From Pirellulales bacterium (GTDB lineage: Bacteria > Planctomycetota > Planctomycetia > Pirellulales > Thermoguttaceae), in contig JAUWHT010000071.1 in NCBI GenBank assembly GCA_030605745.1, positions 1 to 15,033 on the forward strand: a DNA stretch of 15,033 nt. The letters are read 5' to 3'. The position numbers and the translations under genes are program-made. The notes under the pieces were generated by a model that was not told the DNA's origin, did not search any database, and saw only the letters and a program-made list of their open reading frames with translations. Shown here piece after piece: positions 5,943 through 13,404 of this stretch (its first letter is position 1; every line of letters starts with the position of its first letter).

Positions 5943-6854
5943 ATGAGAGACATGATCAACCGCCGCCGTTTTCTGAAAACCACCGGGGTTCTGACTACTG
6001 GGATCGGGCTGACGGGCCTGGGCGGCTCACGCCTGTTGGCTGCCGGGCCCAAGCTTGCCGCCGGCGCTCCGCAGGCCGAGAAGCTGGGCTGGCGCCTCGG
6101 TGCCCTGTTCAACTGCTTCCGTCGTCCCATCTTCTACGAGGCCATCGATAAGGTTGATTCGCTGGGACTCCGCTACATCGAGGGCGGCTCGCGCCCGACA
6201 CTCAGCAAGGAGAAGCCCGACGTACACCTCGACCGGTCGATGTCTGCGGAGATCCGCAGGGAACTCAAGTGTCGCCTGGCCGACGCCGGGGTCAAGCTTG
6301 TTAGTTACTACTCCAACGAACTCTCCGACAACGAGCAGCAGTGCCGCAAGGAGTTCGAGTTTGCCAAGGACATGGGAATCGAAACCTTGGTTTCCGAGCC
6401 TCCGCCCGAGGCGTTCGATATGATTGAGGATCTCTGCGACGAGTACCGGATCAACGTGGCGATTCACAACCATACGCCGCCGTCTCGCTATTGGAATCCC
6501 GAGACTGTGCTGAAGGTCTGCAAAGGCCGCAGCAAGCGAATCGGCGCCTGTGGCGACACCGGGCACTGGATGCGCTCGGCCGTCAACCCGGTCGAGGCGA
6601 TCAGGAAGCTGTCCGGAAGGATTATTTCCTTCCACTTCAAGGACATGAACAAGTACGGCCGCCTGGACGCCCACGAAGTGCCCTGGGGTACCGGGAAAGG
6701 AAATGTCAAGGAGATGATGAAGGAGGTCCACCGCCAGGGCATCAAGCCGTTGTTCATCATTGAGTACCACCATCACGGGCCGAATCTACTGGCCGAACTC
6801 GCCCAATGTGTCGAATACTTTGACAAAGTGGCCGTGGAACTGGCCGCCGGTTAA
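5943..6854 (+). CDS. Tat-exported sugar phosphate isomerase/epimerase-like protein
   Basis: The 303-residue product begins with a twin-arginine signal, NRRRFLKTTG (6-15), followed by a Gly/Leu-rich hydrophobic stretch to about residue 34 (LLAAG). It is therefore expected to be exported folded. The mature part is a xylose-isomerase-like TIM barrel (AP endonuclease 2 superfamily). Candidate metal and active-site residues are Glu152 (SEPPPE), His175/His177 (AIHNHTP), Asp205 and His208 (GDTGHW), His231 (FHFKDMN) and Glu274 (IEYHHH). Such Tat-dependent proteins are abundant in planctomycetes and are presumed to act on sugars, but the substrate of this one is unknown. An AGGA (5931-5934) lies 8 bases before ATG 5943; the ATG at 5952 is an alternative. 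The GH16 remnant upstream suggests a former polysaccharide-use locus. Confidence 0.86.
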   Translation: MRDMINRRRFLKTTGVLTTGIGLTGLGGSRLLAAGPKLAAGAPQAEKLGWRLGALFNCFRRPIFYEAIDKVDSLGLRYIEGGSRPTLSKEKPDVHLDRSMSAEIRRELKCRLADAGVKLVSYYSNELSDNEQQCRKEFEFAKDMGIETLVSEPPPEAFDMIEDLCDEYRINVAIHNHTPPSRYWNPETVLKVCKGRSKRIGACGDTGHWMRSAVNPVEAIRKLSGRIISFHFKDMNKYGRLDAHEVPWGTGKGNVKEMMKEVHRQGIKPLFIIEYHHHGPNLLAELAQCVEYFDKVAVELAAG

Positions 6855-6888
6855 ACGATGAGCGTCTTTCGTCCACCGTGGGAATCCA

Positions 6889-6894
6889 TATAAT
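6889..6894 (+). promoter_or_regulatory. Perfect -10 box upstream of mqnA
   Basis: TATAAT matches the consensus fully; the -35 region (around 6866-6872, CTTTCGT) is poor. A start near 6901 would lie downstream of the in-frame GTG at 6898, supporting GTG 6919 as the mqnA start. Confidence 0.5.
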
Positions 6895-6906
6895 GAGGTG
6901 TTTCCC

Positions 6907-6912
6907 AAGGAG
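6907..6912 (+). promoter_or_regulatory. Ribosome binding site that fixes the mqnA start
   Basis: AAGGAG lies 6 bases before GTG 6919. The open frame's first GTG (6898) lacks such a site. Confidence 0.65.
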
Positions 6913-6918
6913 CGAATC

Positions 6919-7752
6919 GTGCCGGTGTCATTTTCCTGTGGCGAGAACGCCCGAGTTCGGATCGGGGCGGTCAGTTACCTGAACGCTCGGCCGCTGACGT
7001 TTTGTCTTGAAAGGCTTGCTCCGGATGCGGAGATCGTGGTGGACCTGCCCAGCCGGCTGGCCGACGGTTTGGCAGCCGGTCGGCTGGAGGTGGCGCTGGT
7101 CCCGTCGATCGAATACTTCCGCAATCCCGGCTACACAATCGTCTCCGACGCCTGCGTGTCGTGCGAGGGCCCGGTGCGCAGCGTGAAGCTTTACGGCCGC
7201 GTGCCGCCGGAGCGGATTCGCACGCTGGCCCTGGACGAAGGATCGCGAACTTCTGCGGCAATGGCCCGGATTCTGCTCAAAGAACAGTTCGGCCTTGAGC
7301 CGGAACTGCGGCGGCTTCCGATCGGCATGCCGGTCGAGGATTCCACGGCCGACGCGGTGATGCTGATCGGCGATCGGGGAATGTTGCCGCCGCGGCAGAG
7401 CTTCGAGTTCGTTTGGGACCTTGGCGAGGAGTGGACACGTTGGACGGGCCTGCCGTTTGTGTTTGCGATGTGGATTGCTCGACCCGACGTCGATTTGCAT
7501 GGATTGGACAAAATCCTGGCCGCCGCCCGCGACCAGGGCATAACGCAATTTGCGGAGATAGCCCGGCTCGCGGCCCCGGCACTGGACATCCCCGAGGCGG
7601 ACTGTCTGTCGTATCTTCGCGACCAGCTTGATTTTCGACTCGGGTGCCGGCAGTGTCAGGGGCTTCAACTGTTTTGTGAACTGGCCGGCCGGCACCGGCT
7701 CGCCCCGGCAGGAGCGGAACTTGTCTTCTACGATCAAAAAGCTGCTCGATAA
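6919..7752 (+). CDS. mqnA: Chorismate dehydratase MqnA (futalosine menaquinone pathway)
   Basis: MqnA dehydrates chorismate to 3-[(1-carboxyvinyl)oxy]benzoate, the first step of the futalosine route to menaquinone. From GTG 6919 the product has 277 residues, normal for the family. The MqnA/MqnD periplasmic-binding-protein-like fold shows at the N-terminus as RIGAVSYLNARPL (14-26), then ALVPSIEYF (59-67), DEGSRTS (106-112), LIGDRG (149-154) and a DLGEEWTRWTGLPFVFAMW segment (167-185). SYLNARPL favours MqnA over MqnD. There is no signal peptide, so it acts in the cytosol. Its 3' end overlaps mqnC by 32 bp, indicating coupled expression of two enzymes of the same pathway. Confidence 0.93.
   Translation: MPVSFSCGENARVRIGAVSYLNARPLTFCLERLAPDAEIVVDLPSRLADGLAAGRLEVALVPSIEYFRNPGYTIVSDACVSCEGPVRSVKLYGRVPPERIRTLALDEGSRTSAAMARILLKEQFGLEPELRRLPIGMPVEDSTADAVMLIGDRGMLPPRQSFEFVWDLGEEWTRWTGLPFVFAMWIARPDVDLHGLDKILAAARDQGITQFAEIARLAAPALDIPEADCLSYLRDQLDFRLGCRQCQGLQLFCELAGRHRLAPAGAELVFYDQKAAR
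7710..7714 (+). promoter_or_regulatory. Ribosome binding site that fixes a TTG start for mqnC
   Basis: AGGAG lies 6 bases before TTG 7721, inside the 3' end of mqnA. The open frame extends to a TTG at 7628, but the extra 31 residues are mqnA sequence read in another frame and are not expected in MqnC. Confidence 0.6.
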
Positions 7753-8800
7753 GGCGGTCGCCGGCGAGCGCCTCGAGCCCGAGGAAGGGCTGCAACTGCT
7801 TCGGTCGAACGATCTGGCCGCGTTGGGCCGGGCGGCCGACGCCGTAACTCGACGCTTGCACCCACAGCCGTATCGAACCTACAACATCGACCGCAACATC
7901 AACTATACCAACATCTGTAAGAGCGGCTGCCGATTCTGCGCGTTCTCGCGGCCGCCCGGCCACCCGGAAGGCTACGTCATCGACCGCAACGAGTTGTACC
8001 GAAAGATACAGGAAACGATCGACGCCGGCGGTGATCAGATTCTCTTGCAAGGTGGCTTGCACCCTGAGTTGAAACTCGACTGGTACGAGGACCTGCTCCG
8101 AGAGATCAAGCGGCGGTTCCCGCAGATCAACATCCACGGCTTCAGCCCGCCGGAGATCGACCATTTGGCCGGGATTGCGAACCTGCCGTTAGAGACAGTG
8201 CTTAGTCGGCTGAAAGATGCAGGGTTAGGGAGTCTGCCGGGCGGGGGAGCGGAGATACTGGTCGACCGGGTTCGCCGGGCCGTCAGCCCGCACAAGGGAT
8301 CGCCCGAGCGGTGGTTGGAAGTCTGTCGCACCTGGCACGCGATCGGCGGGCGCGGATCGGCCACCATGATGTTCGGCCACGTCGAGACGCCGGCCGACCG
8401 GATCGAACACCTGGAGCGATTACGCCAATTGCAGGACGAGACGGGCGGTTTTACGGCCTTTATTTGTTGGACGTTTCAGCCGGGTCACACCGAGTTGGCC
8501 GGGCTGCCCAAGGCGGGGGCGTTTGAGTATCTAAAGACATTGGCCACCAGCCGCCTGTACCTCGACAATTTCACCAACCTCCAGGCAAGCTGGGTCACCC
8601 AGGGCCTGAAAATCGGCCAGATGGCCCTGCGATTCGGGGCCAACGATTTTGGCAGCCTGATGATCGAAGAGAACGTGGTGGCCGCCGCCGGCACCAGTTT
8701 CCGCACCAGCGAGGCGGAGATTCGCCGGGCGATTGCCGAAGCGGGTTACGTCCCCCGCCGGAGGAATGTGTTCTACGAACTGGTAGACGCCGTAAGCTAA
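7721..8800 (+). CDS. mqnC: Cyclic dehypoxanthinyl futalosine synthase MqnC (radical SAM)
   Basis: MqnC cyclises dehypoxanthine futalosine to cyclic dehypoxanthine futalosine using a [4Fe-4S] cluster and S-adenosylmethionine. From TTG 7721 the product has 359 residues, the usual family length. The radical-SAM motif CKSGCRFC has Cys66, Cys70 and Cys73 in CX3CX2C spacing. Further family signatures are QILLQGGLHPELKLDWYE, SPPEIDHLA, LGSLPGGGAEILVDRVRR, ATMMFGHVET and FGANDFGSLMIEENVV. The last two and the PGGGAEIL segment distinguish MqnC from the related aminofutalosine synthase MqnE. It overlaps mqnA by 32 bp and lies 24 bp upstream of the ABC ATPase gene. Confidence 0.96.
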   Translation: MSSTIKKLLDKAVAGERLEPEEGLQLLRSNDLAALGRAADAVTRRLHPQPYRTYNIDRNINYTNICKSGCRFCAFSRPPGHPEGYVIDRNELYRKIQETIDAGGDQILLQGGLHPELKLDWYEDLLREIKRRFPQINIHGFSPPEIDHLAGIANLPLETVLSRLKDAGLGSLPGGGAEILVDRVRRAVSPHKGSPERWLEVCRTWHAIGGRGSATMMFGHVETPADRIEHLERLRQLQDETGGFTAFICWTFQPGHTELAGLPKAGAFEYLKTLATSRLYLDNFTNLQASWVTQGLKIGQMALRFGANDFGSLMIEENVVAAAGTSFRTSEAEIRRAIAEAGYVPRRRNVFYELVDAVS

Positions 8801-8824
8801 GCTAGGGTAAGGGGTTCTGCGTTT

Positions 8825-9583
8825 ATGATCAAAGTCCGAGAACTAACCAAGCACTATGCCGACCTGCGGCGCGGCCGGTTTGTGGCCCTGGACGGGATCA
8901 ACTTCGATGCCAAGGCGGGCCAGGTCTACGGCCTGTTGGGGCCCAACGGTGCGGGCAAGACCACGGCGCTTAGGATACTCAGCACCGTGCTCCGCCCCAG
9001 TTCCGGCACCGCAACCATCAACGGCTTCGACGTGCTGACACAGCCATCTCAGGTCCGACACCAGATCGGCTTCATGTCGGCCAACACGGCCGTTTACGAC
9101 CGCATGACCGGCTGGGAGATGGTCGAGTACTTCGGCCGGCTGCACGGGCTGTCCGAGCAACAACTGGCCGACCGGATGGAGCATCTGTTCGAGCGGCTGC
9201 AAATGGACGACACCCGCGACCTGTTGGGTGCGAAAATGTCCACCGGCATGAAGCAGAAGGTCTCGATCGCCCGGGCAATCGTCCACGACCCGCCCGTGTT
9301 GATCTTCGACGAGGCCACCGTAGGCCTGGACGTGCTGGTTGCCCGCGCGCTGCTGAGCACCGTGGCCGAGCTGCGCGATCACGGCAAATGTATCATTTTC
9401 TCGACCCACATCATGCACGAGGCCGAAAAGCTCTGCGACCGCGTGGCGATCCTGCACCACGGGCAGATTCTGGCCGAGGGGACCCTGGAGGAGCTGCGCG
9501 ACGTACACCACGAGCGGGACCTGGAGGAGCTGTTCTTCCAGTTGATCTCGCGCCACGACAAGGCCCATCCACCTACTGTTTAG
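8825..9583 (+). CDS. natA: ABC transporter ATP-binding protein (NatA-type)
   Basis: This is the cytosolic ATPase of an ABC-2 exporter, presumably paired with the permease encoded next. In its 252 residues, Walker A is GPNGAGKTT (39-47). The signature region is MSTGMKQKVSIARA (138-151), the STGM form typical of NatA-like ATPases in place of LSGGQ. Walker B is LIFDEATVGLD (159-169) with catalytic Glu163 (DEAT, not the usual DEPT). The switch histidine is His195 in STHIMHEAE. The transported substrate is unknown; NatA of Bacillus exports Na+, but that is not evidence for this protein. The final codons ACT GTT TAG belong to palindromic repeat copy C, just as in nth. The hydrophilic C-terminus (RHDKAHPPTV) is thus partly repeat-encoded. 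It follows mqnC closely. Confidence 0.94.
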   Translation: MIKVRELTKHYADLRRGRFVALDGINFDAKAGQVYGLLGPNGAGKTTALRILSTVLRPSSGTATINGFDVLTQPSQVRHQIGFMSANTAVYDRMTGWEMVEYFGRLHGLSEQQLADRMEHLFERLQMDDTRDLLGAKMSTGMKQKVSIARAIVHDPPVLIFDEATVGLDVLVARALLSTVAELRDHGKCIIFSTHIMHEAEKLCDRVAILHHGQILAEGTLEELRDVHHERDLEELFFQLISRHDKAHPPTV

Positions 9584-9661
9584 CCGCCGGGCTTGCCCGG
9601 CGCGTTGGTGGATGTTGATACGCTCCAGCGCAAACGCGCCGGGCAAGCCCGGCGGCTAAAC
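9573..9661 (+). repeat. Palindromic repeat, copy C
   Basis: Same 84-bp core (9578-9661) and left extension (CTACT) as copy B, and in the same orientation. The 27-base arms (9578-9604 and 9635-9661) are perfect inverted repeats; the 30-base middle differs from that of B at several positions. The left end supplies the stop codon of the ABC ATPase gene, and the right end is 19 bp before the permease ATG. It therefore sits inside an apparent ABC transporter operon, where its hairpins could affect mRNA stability or partial termination. Confidence 0.92.
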
Positions 9662-9680
9662 GACTATTGGAAACGTCAAC

Positions 9681-11921
9681 ATGAACCTATCCAACGTCAA
9701 GCTGATCCTTTCACGCGAGATTCGCGATCAGTTGCGCGATCGGCGGACGCTGTTCATGATTTTCGTCCTGCCGCTCTTGCTTTACCCGCTGCTGGGGATG
9801 AGCTTCTTCCAGGTCTCGCAATTCATGCAGGCGCAGCCCACCAGCGTGCTGATTGTGGGTGCGAAGGACCTGGTCGATCTGCCGCCGTTGGTGCAGAACC
9901 GGGAGTTTGCACGGGGGTTGTTTGCCGATTCGAGCAAGGCCCGGTTATTGAAGCTGCATTTTGCGCCGGATGAGCCGGCCGGCAACCTGAACGAGATGCC
10001 CGACCGGTGTGCCGAAGCGCGGCGCGCCGTGCAATCAGGCCAGTACGATGCAGCCCTCTACTTCCCCGACGACTTCGCCAACCGGCTGGAGGATTTCCGC
10101 CAGGCTATCGAGGCCCGAGCCGAACAAGGCGAACAGTCGCCGCAGCAGACCGACCCGAAAGTCAGCCTGCTGGTGCCCAGCCCTGAGATCATCTACACCA
10201 CGGCCAACGAGAAGTCGCAGGTTGCCTACAGCCGGTTGTCCGGCGTGTTGCGGCGTTGGACTGCGGAGGTGGGCAAGACCAACCTGGCAGCCGGGGGAGT
10301 GCCCACCTCGGCCGCCGAGCCGTTCGACGTGCAAACGGCCGACGTGGCCGGCGAGACCGGTTACCGGGGTGCGGCCATGTGGTCGAAGATTTTGCCGGTG
10401 CTGCTGTTGATCTGGGCATTGACCGGCGCGTTCTACCCGGCCGTAGACCTGTGTGCCGGCGAAAAAGAACGCGGCACCCTGGAAACACTGCTCAGCAGCC
10501 CGGCCGAGCGGAGCGAAATCGTCTTGGGAAAGCTGCTGACCATCATGCTTTTCAGCATGATTACGGCCGTGCTGAACCTGGCCAGTATCGGCGTGACCGG
10601 CTGGCTGGTGCTGGGCGACCTGGCCGAATTTCGGGCCCCGCCGGCGATGGCCGTCCTGTGGCTAGCGATCGCCCTGGTTCCCATCTCGGCCATGTTCAGC
10701 GCGTTGTGCCTGGCGCTGGCTGCGTTCGCCAGAAGCACCAAGGAGGGCCAGTACTACCTGATGCCCTTGCTGCTGGTCATCATGCCGTTGGCGATCCTGC
10801 CGATGGCACCCGGGGTTGAGTTGAACCTGGGAAACAGCCTGATACCGGTGACCGGCGTGGTGCTCTTGTTGCGTAGCGTGCTAGAGGGCGGTTACCTTCA
10901 AGCCCTGCAATTCCTGCCGGGGGTGGTGGCCGTTACGTTGGCCGCCTGTTTGCTTTCAATCCGTTGGGCGGTCGACCAATTCAACAGCGAGTCGGTGCTG
11001 TTCCGCGAGAGCGAGCGGCTCGAGATGGGGCTTTGGCTGCGGCGCCTGGTGCGTGATCGGCAGGCAACCCCGACCGTGGCCGCGGCCGTCTTCTGTGGCG
11101 TGATGATCCTGGTAGTCCGCTTCTTCATGAGTTTCGCACTGGAGTCGCCCGAAGGGTTCGGCGACTTCGCCAAGTTGGCCGTGGTGACTCAACTAGCGGT
11201 GATTGCCACGCCGGCGCTGCTGATGACGATCATCTTCACCAACAGTCCGCGCCGCACGCTGCTGCTTCGGTGTCCGGCGTGGCGCACGATCCCGGCGGCC
11301 GTGCTGTTGGCCGTGTTGTTGCACCCGGTTGCCAATGCCTTGCAGGTAGTCATCACGCAACTCTACCCGGTCAGCGAGGAAGTCAGAGCGGCGCTCGAGT
11401 CGGCCGAAAAGATACTCCGCACCGCCCCGTACTGGAAAATCGTCCTGATGATTGCCGTGGTGCCGGCGATCTGCGAAGAGCTGGCCTTCCGCGGCTTCAT
11501 CCTTTCGGGGTTCAGGCACCTGGGCCACAAATGGCGAGCAATCGTTTACAGCGCATTGTTCTTCGGCTTAGCCCATGCCATCTTGCAGCAGTCGCTGATC
11601 GCTTGCCTGGTGGGCCTGGTGATCGGCTATCTGGCCGTGCAAAGCGGCAGCCTCCTGCCGGGCGCCATCTTCCACGTGCTTAACAACTCGCTGGCGGTGG
11701 CCAACAGCCGGATCACGCCCGAGGTGCTCGATCGTTGGCCGTCGCTCGGTACGCTGGCCTCTGCGGTCGATGGAGGCGGCTGCATCTATCACTGGCCGGT
11801 CGTCGGAATCTGCGCCTTCGCCGGCCTGGTACTGCTGGGCTGGTTCGCCGGGTTGCCCTACCCCAAATCGGCCGAAGAACAACTCCAGGAAGCAATCGAC
11901 CGGGGATTGTACGAAGACTAA
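9681..11921 (+). CDS. ABC-2 permease fused to CPBP intramembrane protease
   Basis: This 746-residue inner-membrane protein has two parts. Residues 1-435 form an ABC-2 (NatB-like) permease: a cytosolic start (REIRDQLRDRRT, 12-23), a first membrane helix (24-42), a large extracytoplasmic domain (about 50-230), then several helices, with the coupling-helix segment CAGEKERGTLETLLSSPAERSEI at 258-280. Residues about 465-725 carry more helices and a CPBP/Abi (CAAX-like) protease domain: CEELAFRG (598-605) gives the EExxxR motif with Glu599, Glu600 and Arg604, followed by FGLAH (628-632) with His632 and FHVLNN (664-669) with His665. All putative zinc and catalytic residues are present. The fusion is known from planctomycetes; the cargo and protease target are not known to me. 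GGAAA at 9668-9672 is a weak ribosome site. Confidence 0.94.
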   Translation: MNLSNVKLILSREIRDQLRDRRTLFMIFVLPLLLYPLLGMSFFQVSQFMQAQPTSVLIVGAKDLVDLPPLVQNREFARGLFADSSKARLLKLHFAPDEPAGNLNEMPDRCAEARRAVQSGQYDAALYFPDDFANRLEDFRQAIEARAEQGEQSPQQTDPKVSLLVPSPEIIYTTANEKSQVAYSRLSGVLRRWTAEVGKTNLAAGGVPTSAAEPFDVQTADVAGETGYRGAAMWSKILPVLLLIWALTGAFYPAVDLCAGEKERGTLETLLSSPAERSEIVLGKLLTIMLFSMITAVLNLASIGVTGWLVLGDLAEFRAPPAMAVLWLAIALVPISAMFSALCLALAAFARSTKEGQYYLMPLLLVIMPLAILPMAPGVELNLGNSLIPVTGVVLLLRSVLEGGYLQALQFLPGVVAVTLAACLLSIRWAVDQFNSESVLFRESERLEMGLWLRRLVRDRQATPTVAAAVFCGVMILVVRFFMSFALESPEGFGDFAKLAVVTQLAVIATPALLMTIIFTNSPRRTLLLRCPAWRTIPAAVLLAVLLHPVANALQVVITQLYPVSEEVRAALESAEKILRTAPYWKIVLMIAVVPAICEELAFRGFILSGFRHLGHKWRAIVYSALFFGLAHAILQQSLIACLVGLVIGYLAVQSGSLLPGAIFHVLNNSLAVANSRITPEVLDRWPSLGTLASAVDGGGCIYHWPVVGICAFAGLVLLGWFAGLPYPKSAEEQLQEAIDRGLYED

Positions 11922-12030
11922 GCTTTCAGCTTTCAGCTTTCAGCTTTCAGGTATGTGAGGCCGCCCGGAAATTCGAGACTGTTTTCCATGGTGGTTTCTG
12001 GCCGAAAGCTGAAAGCTGATGGCTGAAAGC
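11921..12030. repeat. Inverted heptamer repeat block
   Basis: AGCTTTC is repeated four times in tandem at 11921-11950, beginning on the last base of the permease stop codon. At 12004-12030 the complementary units GAAAGCTGAAAGCTGATGGCTGAAAGC occur. The two arms can form a long stem around a loop of about 50 bases, so the structure may act as a transcription or mRNA-processing element between the permease and amidohydrolase genes. Confidence 0.8.
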
Positions 12031-12050
12031 TCTTTTCAGAAAGCGTCCCA

Positions 12051-13295
12051 GTGAAAACTTCCAATCTCCACACACTCAAAGCCCGCTACGTCTTCCCAGT
12101 CACAACCCGGCCGATCGCCGACGGAATGGTGACAATCGACGGTTGGCGGATCGCCGCTGTGGGCAAGGGGCCTGCCGGCGGCGGCCAGTTCGAGGACCTC
12201 GGCAACGTCGCCATCCTGCCGGGACTGGTAAACGCGCATACTCACCTGGAATTCAGCAACCTGTCCGAGCCGCTGGGCGAGCCGGGCATGCGTTTTATCG
12301 ATTGGATCCGTCGCGTAATTGAGTTCCGACTGGAGGCGCCGACCCGAGGTCCTGTGGCGGCCGGGTTACGGGAGAGTTTACAGTTGGGCATCACAACCCT
12401 GGGCGACATCGCCCAACCAGGCCGACCGGTTAAACAAACCGAAGATGCGGGACCGGATACCACGGTCTTCCTGGAATTGATCGCCCCTACGGCCGAGCGC
12501 GTCGCGGCTACGGTCGAACTCGCCCGGCAGCACGTTGCAGCAGCAAGGTCCTCGGCAAGTTGGCACCCTGGGCTGAGTCCTCACGCACCCTACAGCGTCC
12601 ATCCCGAGTTGCTCGGCCGTGCGGTGTCGCTTTCCGCCGCCGAGCATGTGCCGATTGCGTTTCACCTTGCCGAGTCGCCCGACGAGTTAGAACTGCTGCG
12701 ATCCGGCAGCGGTCCGTTCCGCGATCTTCTTGAGCAGTTGGAAACGTGGAATGCCGGGACAATCCTCCCCAACACTCGGCCGCTAGATTACCTCCGCACG
12801 TTGGTGAATGCCCATCGAACGTTGATCGTCCACGGCAACTATCTGGACGACGAAGAGATCGCGTTTCTGGCCGACCACGCCGACCGGATGTCGGTGATCT
12901 ACTGCCCGCGGACGCACGCATATTTCGCGCACGAGGCGTATCCGCTCCAGAAAATGCTCTCGGTCGGTGTGGCGGTTGCGCTGGGTACCGATAGCCGCGC
13001 GTCGTCACCCGATTTGAGCATCCTGGCCGAGACGCGGTTTGTCGCCAACAAGTATCCGACCGTCGGCCGTGACGTGGTGTTACAATTGGGAACGATCCGC
13101 GCCGCCACCGCATTAGGCCGCGACCACCAACTCGGCAGCCTCGAGCCCGGCAAGTTCGCCAACCTGGCCATCGTCGCCCTGCCCAACCGCAACGCCGCCG
13201 ATCCGTATGAACTGCTCTTCAATTCCAACGAGCCGGTGGTGGCAACCTGGTATCGTGGCGTGAAGCTGGCGACAAGTCGCGTCGCGTATCAATGA
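12051..13295 (+). CDS. Amidohydrolase, candidate aminodeoxyfutalosine deaminase
   Basis: This 414-residue cytosolic metal-dependent hydrolase belongs to the ATZ/TRZ-like amidohydrolase family. The metal motif PGLVNAHTHLEFS (57-69) carries His63 and His65. SPHAPYSVHPEL (176-187), FHLAESPDE (204-212; His205, Glu208), VHGNYL (260-265; His261) and ALGTDSRASSPDLS (310-323; Asp314) complete the active-site set typical of aminohydrolases acting on adenosine-like or other amino-purine substrates. mqnA and mqnC lie upstream on the same strand, and the MqnE-type futalosine branch needs an aminodeoxyfutalosine deaminase, so that role is attractive but inferred. S-adenosylhomocysteine/methylthioadenosine deaminase-like activity is an alternative. 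The start is GTG at 12051, with only a weak purine run upstream. It follows the inverted heptamer block and is bounded downstream by a hairpin. Confidence 0.9.
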   Translation: MKTSNLHTLKARYVFPVTTRPIADGMVTIDGWRIAAVGKGPAGGGQFEDLGNVAILPGLVNAHTHLEFSNLSEPLGEPGMRFIDWIRRVIEFRLEAPTRGPVAAGLRESLQLGITTLGDIAQPGRPVKQTEDAGPDTTVFLELIAPTAERVAATVELARQHVAAARSSASWHPGLSPHAPYSVHPELLGRAVSLSAAEHVPIAFHLAESPDELELLRSGSGPFRDLLEQLETWNAGTILPNTRPLDYLRTLVNAHRTLIVHGNYLDDEEIAFLADHADRMSVIYCPRTHAYFAHEAYPLQKMLSVGVAVALGTDSRASSPDLSILAETRFVANKYPTVGRDVVLQLGTIRAATALGRDHQLGSLEPGKFANLAIVALPNRNAADPYELLFNSNEPVVATWYRGVKLATSRVAYQ

Positions 13296-13346
13296 ATGCC
13301 CCCCCTTTTCGTATGTGTTCACAGTCTGAACGATCAGCATGACCGT

Positions 13347-13374
13347 CGTTTCAAACCGCGTGTGGTTTGAAACG
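13347..13374. terminator. Hairpin between convergent genes
   Basis: CGTTTCAAACC and GGTTTGAAACG are perfect 11-bp inverted arms around GCGTGT. The hairpin lies in the gap between the amidohydrolase and the convergent glycosylase-like gene, where a bidirectional terminator would be expected. No T-run follows it on either strand, so intrinsic termination is uncertain. Confidence 0.45.
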
Positions 13375-13404
13375 TACGTGTCGATGCTCTTGTTCGGATT
13401 TCTT

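Noticed and set aside
2723..8794. 13-base identity GGTAGACGCCGTA at 2723-2735 and 8782-8794
   Set aside because: A shared 13-mer is within chance expectation for this length and composition; the flanks do not match.
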